Origin: Desulfobacteraceae bacterium
GTDB taxonomy: Bacteria; Desulfobacterota; Desulfobacteria; Desulfobacterales; SURF-15
Reading direction: 5' to 3'
DNA length: 49,125 nt
NCBI GenBank assembly: GCA_003599475.1
Contig: QZKK01000162.1
Coordinates: 1 to 49,125 of the forward strand
The translations under genes and the position numbers were made by a program. How positions within the stretch are numbered: position 1 is the first letter of the stretch; the number at the start of each line of letters is the position of its first letter. The notes under the pieces are model-generated. The model was given only the letters and a program-made list of their open reading frames with translations. It was not told the DNA's origin and searched no databases. Below are positions 42,680-49,125 of the stretch, piece by piece.

Positions 42680-44132
42680 CGAGAATCTCCCTGTAGATCT
42701 GTTCGTATTGATCGATCACGAGTTCTTCTCTGTACAACCGCTCGATCCGGGCGATTCCATTGCGCGCCATTTTATTGGCCAGAGACGGATCCTTTAAAAT
42801 GCGGATGGACGCTACGGCGATCCCCTCGGCATCCATCACTCTGGTCACCATGCCGGCCTGTCCGATGCCATCGTCGTTTCCCAGCAGCAGCTCACTGCAG
42901 GCGCCCACCGAAGTGGCCACGACAGGAATGCCGGCTGCCATGGCCTCCATGACGGCAAGCGGCATGGCCTCTTTGATGCTGGTAAGAAGAAGAAGATCGG
43001 TCTCCTTGTAATAGTCCAAAACGTTTGACCGTCCGGTAAAAGAGACCGTCCCCTTCAGGTCGAGCATGGAAACCAGATCGCTGCATTCCTTGAAATATTC
43101 CGGCTGCTCGTCGTACGGACCGATCACCAGGCACCGCATTTCCGGATATGCTTTCTTTACGATCGATATCGCCTGTATGAGTGTTTTGACATCTTTTACG
43201 CTGTCGATCCTGCCTACAAATGAGATCGTTTTGGGGCTGCCGATGCATCTGAGCCTTCTGGCCGGTTTGAAACGATCGATATCGATGCCGTTTGGAATCA
43301 CTCGGATTCTTTCCGGAGCGGCTCCGTAATCGACTTGAAGACCCTTGTTGATCTGGGTCAGCGTGATGAGCCGATTGCAGATGCTGTACTGCCACCTGCA
43401 GATGGCGGTAAACATATCGATCCACATGCTCCTCAGATAGGGGGTATCCAGCCATCCCGACTTGAGAAGCTCCATTTCCCTCTCCTGGAGATAGATCCCG
43501 TGTTCTGTGATCACGGAGGCTCCCCCATAGAGATGCGATCGGAGGCAGGCAACGAGTCCCGCATATCCGGTCCCGGGGGTATGGTATATGGGCGCAACGG
43601 GAAGCTTGCCGACAATCGAGACCATTCTGAAAAGGATGCGATGAATGCTGCGGAAGTTGTAGAAGTATTTGACGAACCCGCAGTCTCCGCGCGAATCCTG
43701 GTAGATCCTGGTCATCAGCGCAAACGCCCTTTCATCTTCGAGAAAATTTCTGAAGATGTTGGGGGATTGCCGCATCGTGATCTCCCGAAGAAATTGCAGG
43801 CTCTCATCGGAGAGGCGGGCCTGCTTCCATTCCTTCATGAGTCGAAAAAGGGAGTCGGACATCGCCTGCCATTTTTTCCTGGAAAGCTTCCGCTTTTGCG
43901 ATCGCTCGATTTCATTGTCGTCGAAGATGACATATTCCTGATACGATACGACATTTGAGGGGAATCTGTACTTTTTCTTTTTCGCTTTCATTTCTTTTGT
44001 GATGAGCGCAACCATCGAAAACGAGAACCCCTTCAGGTTCTCGATCAACCACTGCAGCCAAGAGGAAACTCCCCCTGTCACGTAAGGATAACAGCCTTCT
44101 ACAACCAGGCAGATGTCAGAATTCGCTTCCAT
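42642..44132 (-). CDS. pelF: PelF glycosyltransferase (GT4)
   Basis: A 496-residue cytosolic GT-B glycosyltransferase. The N-terminal donor/acceptor loop ICLVVEGCYPYVTGGVSSW is a PelF hallmark. IRVIPNGIDIDRF and ISFVGRIDSVKDVKTLIQAI begin the second Rossmann domain. SIKEAMPLAVMEAMAAGIPVVAT carries the E-x7-E retaining motif of family GT4. It polymerises the Pel chain from UDP-activated amino sugars. It overlaps pelE (34 bp) and pelG (38 bp). Confidence 0.95.
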   Translation of the reverse strand: MEANSDICLVVEGCYPYVTGGVSSWLQWLIENLKGFSFSMVALITKEMKAKKKKYRFPSNVVSYQEYVIFDDNEIERSQKRKLSRKKWQAMSDSLFRLMKEWKQARLSDESLQFLREITMRQSPNIFRNFLEDERAFALMTRIYQDSRGDCGFVKYFYNFRSIHRILFRMVSIVGKLPVAPIYHTPGTGYAGLVACLRSHLYGGASVITEHGIYLQEREMELLKSGWLDTPYLRSMWIDMFTAICRWQYSICNRLITLTQINKGLQVDYGAAPERIRVIPNGIDIDRFKPARRLRCIGSPKTISFVGRIDSVKDVKTLIQAISIVKKAYPEMRCLVIGPYDEQPEYFKECSDLVSMLDLKGTVSFTGRSNVLDYYKETDLLLLTSIKEAMPLAVMEAMAAGIPVVATSVGACSELLLGNDDGIGQAGMVTRVMDAEGIAVASIRILKDPSLANKMARNGIARIERLYREELVIDQYEQIYREILDGRCDLSVGAAS

Positions 44133-45166
44133 GCCCTTACCGCCTTTTTCAATTTCACCGGGAAATAAGCGCCGGATGCCGCTTCGATGGTTCCACAGTG
44201 GAGGATAAATGATTCCCTGTCGTTTCTTCTGACGGAAAGCTCGAATTCATAAGGCAGCCACTTGGGAATAAAATAGCCGTCTCCTGCAAGAATTTCCGAA
44301 TAGATATCATATGCATCCTCGATCCGCCCGGCCTCCAGCAGATAGCGCACCGCAGCCAGACAAGCATCCTCGTTGCGCTCCCCGGTCCGCATCGCTTTTC
44401 CGGCATAGTCACAGGCTTTATTAAGGTAAGCCGGCTTCATGGCGGGCTCGCATAAATTGAGATAGCAGATCTCATGATACAGGTTCGCCAACCGGCTCAG
44501 CTTCTCACGATTCGGATGCCTTTCCGACTCCAGTTCTCCGATCTCGTTTAAAATGGAATCGATCTTTTTTTGCATCATATCGATCGCCATCAGAACGATG
44601 TTCTGGTACTTTGCCTGCCGGATGACGAATCGGAGTATGCCCGATTTGGCAGGAGTCCATTCCATTTCATCGATGATCGCAAGCATCCTGAGACCGTCTT
44701 CCTTGGACAACTGCCGGATCAGCAGGGCCTCTGCGATCGGAATCGTTCGATTCTCGAAACCCTTCTGCAACCCGATCAGGGCCTCCTGGGGAATCAGGTC
44801 GAACGATTCGGACCGGATCGGAACCATCGGATAGAACCGGAGGACCATCATCGTCGAAAAAGAAATGAGGGGGCCTGCAGCGGGAATCATGGATACGACC
44901 GCCAGAAACAAAAACAACCCGGGTGAGCCGGCCCGGCTGTAAAATGGTTCACTGCTTCGCATGAATCTTCCGCATATCGCAAAAGTTGCCAGCATCGTCG
45001 CACCTTGCGCCGGAAAGTACCCAAACATCTGACTCCCCGCCCCATCCCCCTTCCATCCGCACCCGTTCCACCCGCACTCATTCCAATTGATCAGCAGAAA
45101 AATGGTGGCGGTTTCTCCGATAAACCAGGATAAATACAGGATCTTATCGATAAACTGAGTCCACAT
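44099..45166 (-). CDS. pelE: PelE inner-membrane protein
   Basis: A 355-residue protein with two or three TM segments in the first 115 residues and a cytoplasmic helical TPR-like region after about 140 (ALIGLQKGFENRTIPIAEALLIRQL, then LEAGRIEDAYDIYSEIL). This matches PelE, which bridges PelD and PelF/PelG. The loop between TM1 and TM2 holds a 5-codon repeat (GWNGC-GWKGD). Identification relies mostly on architecture and on its place between pelD and pelF, both of which it overlaps. Confidence 0.85.
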   Translation of the reverse strand: MWTQFIDKILYLSWFIGETATIFLLINWNECGWNGCGWKGDGAGSQMFGYFPAQGATMLATFAICGRFMRSSEPFYSRAGSPGLFLFLAVVSMIPAAGPLISFSTMMVLRFYPMVPIRSESFDLIPQEALIGLQKGFENRTIPIAEALLIRQLSKEDGLRMLAIIDEMEWTPAKSGILRFVIRQAKYQNIVLMAIDMMQKKIDSILNEIGELESERHPNREKLSRLANLYHEICYLNLCEPAMKPAYLNKACDYAGKAMRTGERNEDACLAAVRYLLEAGRIEDAYDIYSEILAGDGYFIPKWLPYEFELSVRRNDRESFILHCGTIEAASGAYFPVKLKKAVRAWKRILTSAWL

Positions 45167-46421
45167 TTGTTTCGCGCCCGATTTCCAGATGCGGAAGTGC
45201 TTCCTGAATCCGTTTCAGAACGAACGGAACATTGCTTTCCGTAATCATCGTAAGGAGCAGGATGAGTTCGGTGTCCGACAGCAGGAAAAATTCATCGTGG
45301 ATCCGAACCAGGCTGTTTGCTTCCCGGCATGCGGCTTCCGTAATTTCCCCTCGAATCCAGATGCACGCATAAGGAAGCCTGTATCTCTCATGGGACATGA
45401 TACTGCTTCTGAAAATTTTCTTCGAAATCTCCTTCCGGTAGACGACAACGGTTTGGAAGGCACTCAACAGAAGGAACTCCTCTCGATGGAACTGATTCTC
45501 GATGATGCTTTTCATCCAAAACGCGGCGACCTTTAAAAGATTCAACAGCGCATCGCTCATGCTGATGAAGCGCACCTCTTCGATCAGGATGATGTAAAGA
45601 AGCTTTCCGGAGGTCGAAAGGATCGGTACGGCCATAATGAAGCGGTTGCTGAACTTCATCGGTACGATGATCTCTTTCTGTCTCTGCGCGACGCGAAGGA
45701 TTTCCGGCAATCTCTGCTCATTCCAACGGATGTTCTCCGGGAGGTTGGAAGTTCCGAAAGTCGCCACTTTCTTAAACTGATTCTTGGAGACAAATTCATA
45801 AACACAGGACTTCTCGACATGACAGTAGACATAGAGAATATTCAGGATCTCGTTGAAAAGGGACTTCCTGTCCTGGATGTATTCCAGACATCGAATGGTC
45901 TGATACATGATTCGGGGAGATTCCATGTCGATTAAGGCTTCTCGGAATACATCCTGCAGGGCTCTGTTTTTTTCAGACAGTTCGATATTCAGCCGTTCCA
46001 CCCGCTGATTGAGGACCTGGTTCAGAAGTTCGGTTCGAATGGTTTTTTTTTCCATCCCCGATCTGTTGAAGGCGGTAATCGTCACGGCGGCCATAAGGAA
46101 GCTGAGTTCCAGGTAAAAACGGGAAAACAAATCGACGAAATCGTTCTGCAGGAACATGGCATTTAAAAAGATGGCGAACAAAATGGATGCCCAGGCGCCG
46201 GAAAGGCCGTAGTAAAGGCTGAAGATCAGACAAAACAGCGATAGAAAAAGAAAAAAAAGCTCGTCTGAAAGATACGCCTGTACCTTCAAATATCCGAGCA
46301 GAGCGGATGTCGCCATGGATTCAAAAATGAGGGCCGGAAACTTGGGAAGAGCAAGCTTCATCGTCTTGACTCGATGTCGCGGACCGGCATTCATTTCAGT
46401 TTTCTTCCATAAAAACATCAA
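45144..46421 (-). CDS. pelD: PelD c-di-GMP receptor subunit
   Basis: A 425-residue membrane protein. Four TM helices (about 28-125) are followed by a short coiled coil, a GAF domain (about 165-310) and a degenerate GGDEF domain at the C-terminus. The inhibitory-site motif RxxD is present as RIHD at 373-376 (codons 45305-45294), five residues before SDTEL where an active cyclase has GGDEF. It should therefore bind c-di-GMP but not make it, as in Pseudomonas PelD. Arg404 might be the second ligand contact. ATG46421 has GAGG upstream; an in-frame ATG at residue 21 is also possible. It is the first gene of the minus-strand Pel operon, 12 bp downstream of repeat copy B. Confidence 0.92.
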   Translation of the reverse strand: MMFLWKKTEMNAGPRHRVKTMKLALPKFPALIFESMATSALLGYLKVQAYLSDELFFLFLSLFCLIFSLYYGLSGAWASILFAIFLNAMFLQNDFVDLFSRFYLELSFLMAAVTITAFNRSGMEKKTIRTELLNQVLNQRVERLNIELSEKNRALQDVFREALIDMESPRIMYQTIRCLEYIQDRKSLFNEILNILYVYCHVEKSCVYEFVSKNQFKKVATFGTSNLPENIRWNEQRLPEILRVAQRQKEIIVPMKFSNRFIMAVPILSTSGKLLYIILIEEVRFISMSDALLNLLKVAAFWMKSIIENQFHREEFLLLSAFQTVVVYRKEISKKIFRSSIMSHERYRLPYACIWIRGEITEAACREANSLVRIHDEFFLLSDTELILLLTMITESNVPFVLKRIQEALPHLEIGRETNVDSVYR

Positions 46422-46433
46422 TCCTCGATTTGC

Positions 46434-46557
46434 CTAAGTCCATCGGCGCATAAATCCGGTGACGAATTTACTTGCTCAGGACTTAGTGCCGAGCAAGCAA
46501 TTATATCTACCCAATGCCTGATAATACGTCACAATAATTGCGCGTCGAAGCACTAAG
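46434..46557 (-). repeat. dispersed 124-bp structured repeat, copy B
   Basis: Full-length match to 11882-12005 with three substitutions. It lies between pelD and a small minus-strand reading frame that it terminates, exactly as copy A terminates panC. The minus-strand TATAAT and all three inverted repeats are conserved. It ends 12 bp before the pelD start, so it occupies the promoter position of the minus-strand Pel operon. Confidence 0.87.
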
Positions 46558-46789
46558 CCGCTTCCATGCGCCCGATGGAGGGTTCGGCAGCTTCGGTGAG
46601 ATCGGCCCCATTTAGCGGGACCGCCTCGGATTTCCAGTTGCTGCAATAATTATTCCACAGACCGGCACTCCAAGGGGGCCTGTTGCCGGGGGCCGCAGAT
46701 CGATCACCCGCAAAGAGCCGCAGACCGCAGTTTTGGAAGGAATGCCGATAGCGGGGGGGGGCCTGCAACAGACACTGCAGGCCTTTCAA
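46553..46789 (-). CDS. small hypothetical frame, possibly a gene remnant
   Basis: A 78-codon frame without recognised homology by eye and without a clear ribosome-binding site; its TAG comes from repeat copy B. A run of eight G and a strong hairpin lie within its 5' part. It may be the tail of a disrupted gene or a chance frame. Nothing else gene-like is visible in 46558-46825. Confidence 0.25.
   Translation of the reverse strand: MKGLQCLLQAPPRYRHSFQNCGLRLFAGDRSAAPGNRPPWSAGLWNNYCSNWKSEAVPLNGADLTEAAEPSIGRMEAA
46760..46783 (-). terminator. hairpin downstream of the zinc-ribbon gene
   Basis: A perfect 8-bp stem GGCCTGCA / TGCAGGCC with an 8-nt loop, 43 bp after the stop of the gene at 46826-48052. 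On the minus strand it is followed by C residues, not T, so any terminator role would not be the classical intrinsic type. Confidence 0.4.
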
Positions 46790-46825
46790 ACAACGTCCAA
46801 CGTCAAAAATTCGACTGGGCTTCCA

Positions 46826-48052
46826 TCAAAGGTTTCCGGAAAGCCGGAGTTGATTTCTGTTGACGGCAAGCCGGTATTCCGGTTGGACCAGTTCATGAAG
46901 GGTTTCGACAAAAGGAATGAAGACAAGAAGGCGGCCCATGGCCCCGATACGGATCTCGAGAAGTTTTTCCAGCAAAGCTTTACGCGGTCTCAAGAAACCG
47001 GCGACGATCGTTTTCAGGCTTTCCACGGCTTCGGTAAACGGAAGATTCACCGGATGGATTTTGCCTTTCGGCAGGTCCGCTTCCAGATGCCCCCCGGGCT
47101 GGAATCGCGTGAGATGATCGGCCAGGCGCAGAAAGGTTTGGGGCCGCACCTTGAACGCGGGGGCCCAGAACCGGAATTCGATCTCCTCCCAGCCCGGTTG
47201 AATGACCCTTGGGAGATTGGCTGCGCGTACGAGATCCGCATACGATCTGAGCGCAATCCCGGATACCTCCGCCTTGATTCGCCAGAAGGGCAGATAAACG
47301 GCCGATTCGCTCTTCGAAGGGAGAATCGCAAATTTTACCCGCCTCATCCCCTCGGCAGTCCCCCGCCACATCGATGCGCAATTCGAACAGGCAAGAACCT
47401 GTGAATCCCGCTCTCCCTGAAGATCCCACCCGCAATTCGGACAGAGCGTCGGGATGAATCGGACATTCCAGCCGGGCCGGCCTCCCGGAACCTGGCCGGC
47501 ATCGAACCCATCCGGGACGCTGTCGGAAACGAGTTGATTCAGAATTCCGTCGTAGACCCCGTTTTGAATATAGAAAGGAGAATAGATCAGGCTCAAGGAT
47601 TCTCCGATCTGCGCCTGATGCAGAATCGGTTTCGGAAGGTGAAGGGAGAATCTCGTGTCGAGCGTTTTTTTTACCTGGGAAAGCGGCAGTCGAGGCGCAA
47701 GGAATCGGCCCCGGGCATCCGAAGAAACAAACTTCAACTTCAGCGCCTGGCTCCTCAACCCGAGAGAAATCGGCAAAACGCTGGATTCGCTCCCCTGCAG
47801 GCTGACATCGATGAAGCGATGTTCAAGACCCTGGGGGCTTACGGAAAATAGCATCCCCTTGAGCCGCCAGTACGGGAAATAAATCAGCTCCTTGCCGGAT
47901 GCCGCATCGACGGAAAACATGTAGCGGAAAAAATCGGTTTCTACCAGATAGGAATTTACCCTGCAGTATGGACACGGGTAGAGACGATCGGATTCCTGAA
48001 GCGTTGCAGGCGCCCCGCACTGCGGGCACTGATGTTCGATCAGAAGATTCAC
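46826..48052 (-). CDS. zinc-ribbon protein partner of SPFH protein
   Basis: A 408-residue cytoplasmic protein of unknown function. It begins with a zinc ribbon (QCPQCGAPATLQESDRLYPCPYC) and has a second CPNCGWDLQGERDSQVLACSNC ribbon near residue 205. Conserved YFPYWRLKG and YLPFWRIKAEVSG motifs start two related beta-rich modules, suggesting internal duplication. The C-terminus (IGAMGRLLVFIPFVETLHELVQ) may form a hydrophobic helix. GTG48052 overlaps the TGA of the SPFH gene (GTGA), so the two proteins are co-translated and probably work together. The open frame upstream of 48052 is a shadow of the SPFH gene. Confidence 0.82.
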   Translation of the reverse strand: MNLLIEHQCPQCGAPATLQESDRLYPCPYCRVNSYLVETDFFRYMFSVDAASGKELIYFPYWRLKGMLFSVSPQGLEHRFIDVSLQGSESSVLPISLGLRSQALKLKFVSSDARGRFLAPRLPLSQVKKTLDTRFSLHLPKPILHQAQIGESLSLIYSPFYIQNGVYDGILNQLVSDSVPDGFDAGQVPGGRPGWNVRFIPTLCPNCGWDLQGERDSQVLACSNCASMWRGTAEGMRRVKFAILPSKSESAVYLPFWRIKAEVSGIALRSYADLVRAANLPRVIQPGWEEIEFRFWAPAFKVRPQTFLRLADHLTRFQPGGHLEADLPKGKIHPVNLPFTEAVESLKTIVAGFLRPRKALLEKLLEIRIGAMGRLLVFIPFVETLHELVQPEYRLAVNRNQLRLSGNL

Positions 48053-49125
48053 GTTGAAATCGTTGAACCCTGTCTTTCCCCACACCGGTTGCAGAACCTT
48101 GAATCGGGCAGGTTCTCCGCGCCGCAATGCACACACCGTTTCGGCGCCGGCTTTACTTCCACGGCATGTCCGCAGCGGGAACAGAAATTTGCATTCGCCG
48201 GAAGATTTTTCCCGCAGTCCGGACACCGGTTGAAAACGAGCTGCTGGTGGCCGCAGGAGGGGCAAAACCTTGCGTCTCCGGGAATCGCATTCCCGCATTC
48301 GGGGCACTTCGGCGGGGGTTCCTGAGGATGAGGGCCGCCTTCCCCCGGCTTTCCTTTGGGACCTTCGAAATACCGGGCGAACATCGCCGGCATCATCAAA
48401 CCCAGACTGGTTCCCATCCCCAGATCGGCCCCTGCCCCGTCTTTGCCTTCGGAGGCTTTTTCCATGGCCATGGCCGCCTTCATCTGCATCAACCGGTCCA
48501 TGTCTTTGAATACCTCCATCCGGCTCCGATCGTCGATGGCCTGCTGGACCTCCGGGGGAGGCGTGATCGAGTTGATATAGAGGTTGAAGAGATTCAGGCC
48601 GAAACGGCTGAAGTCCTCGTGCAGGCGTGCGGCCAACCCCTCCGAGACCTCGTCGTATCTTGCAGGCAGATTCAAGAGGGTATCCAGCGTCTCGCCCATG
48701 AAGTCGTTGAAGCGGGAAACGATCACCCGGTTTAAATACTCTTCGATTTCCTCCGTCGTAAAGACTCCCTGGGTCCCGACCAGGCGGTTGATGAAGAGCA
48801 CCGGCTGCACGACCTGCAGGTTGAATATGCCGTAGGCCCTCAACCGGACCAGCCCGAGCTCCGAGTCCTTGAAGGCGACCGGATCCCGGGTCCCCCATTT
48901 CAGATTGGCGAAGACCTTGAGGTTGACGAAATAGACCTCCGCCCGCAAAGGGCTTGAAAGCGCCCATGGGATGCTGGCGATCTTCGTCAAGATCGGGATA
49001 TTGGCGGTCTTGAGCGTGTGCCGGCCGGGCCCGAAGGCTTCTACGGCTTTTCCCTTGTAGAAAAAGACACCCGCCTGGCTTTCCCGGACCGTGAGCTGCG
49101 CCCCCCACTTGATCTCACCGGAGCC
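48049..49125 (-). CDS. SPFH-domain protein with C-terminal double zinc ribbons (5' end beyond window)
   Basis: Partial gene; 359 residues (including stop) are visible and the start lies past position 49125. The visible N-terminus (QLTVRESQAGVFFYKGKAVEAFGPGRHTL) enters an SPFH/band-7-like domain of the 'virion core protein' (YdjI) group. A flexible Gly-rich stretch (GTSLGLMMPAMFARYF) follows, then three zinc ribbons (CPECGNAIPGDARFCPSCG, CPDCGKNLPANANFCSRCG, CVHCGAENLPDSRFCNRCG). In Bacillus the YdjI-type protein helps organise membrane stress complexes. The role here is unknown. An internal ATG at 48990 is not the real start, because the conserved domain continues upstream. Confidence 0.87.
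   Translation of the reverse strand, partial: GSGEIKWGAQLTVRESQAGVFFYKGKAVEAFGPGRHTLKTANIPILTKIASIPWALSSPLRAEVYFVNLKVFANLKWGTRDPVAFKDSELGLVRLRAYGIFNLQVVQPVLFINRLVGTQGVFTTEEIEEYLNRVIVSRFNDFMGETLDTLLNLPARYDEVSEGLAARLHEDFSRFGLNLFNLYINSITPPPEVQQAIDDRSRMEVFKDMDRLMQMKAAMAMEKASEGKDGAGADLGMGTSLGLMMPAMFARYFEGPKGKPGEGGPHPQEPPPKCPECGNAIPGDARFCPSCGHQQLVFNRCPDCGKNLPANANFCSRCGHAVEVKPAPKRCVHCGAENLPDSRFCNRCGERQGSTIST

Overview
The window looks like chromosomal DNA of a Gram-negative anaerobe, most likely a Desulfobacterota (former Deltaproteobacteria) member. That placement is inference. It rests on gene content: an Mrp/Mbh-type antiporter cluster next to a cytidylate-kinase-like gene, adenosylhomocysteinase beside MetK, a CHASE2 cyclase beside a FecR protein, DUF362, CaiB, and outer-membrane export proteins. 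Base composition is a little above half G+C by eye. No rRNA, tRNA, CRISPR array or intact insertion sequence was recognised.

Layout. (1) 1-9.3 kb, plus strand, signalling: an orphan receiver domain, an NMT1-type solute-binding lipoprotein, a large hybrid histidine kinase ending in a near-duplicate of that receiver, a CHASE2 class III nucleotide cyclase, an exported LPP20-like protein and an exported FecR protein. (2) 9.3-13.6 kb, minus strand: ahcY, metK, panC and a stand-alone cyclic-nucleotide-binding protein. (3) 13.7-22.3 kb, minus strand: a complete Mrp-type cation/proton antiporter operon with three NuoL/M/N-type subunits, gene order as in archaeal Mbh complexes, headed by a cytidylate-kinase-like gene and a small membrane protein. 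(4) 22.5-32.2 kb: a hotdog thioesterase, a DMT exporter with a methyltransferase, a CaiB CoA-transferase, an alpha/beta hydrolase with a Cys-rich N-terminus, ArfB, DUF362, a 12-TPR protein and an FAD oxidoreductase. (5) 32.5-46.4 kb: a Pel exopolysaccharide locus in two convergent operons. The plus strand carries PelC, a PelB porin half, a PelA hydrolase half, a PelA deacetylase half and a PelB TPR half. The minus strand carries PelD, PelE, PelF and PelG. (6) 46.5-49.1 kb, minus strand: an SPFH/zinc-ribbon protein running off the window end and its translationally coupled zinc-ribbon partner.

How the parts work together. In the Pel locus the inner-membrane synthase (PelD/E/F/G, with an RxxD c-di-GMP-type site in PelD) would feed polymer to the periplasmic modification enzymes (split PelA). 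Polymer would then reach an export conduit made of a TPR scaffold, a beta-barrel and PelC. The signalling block and the cyclic-nucleotide-binding protein could form a cAMP-type circuit. AhcY and MetK run the S-adenosylmethionine cycle. The Mrp operon would couple sodium and proton gradients.

Two sequence-level features stand out. One is a 124-bp, 97-98% identical, highly structured repeat found twice, 34.5 kb apart, each time upstream of a minus-strand gene and each time supplying a TAG stop to the gene on its other side. The other is a set of intergenic tandem repeats of many unrelated sequences that all share a 7-bp period.
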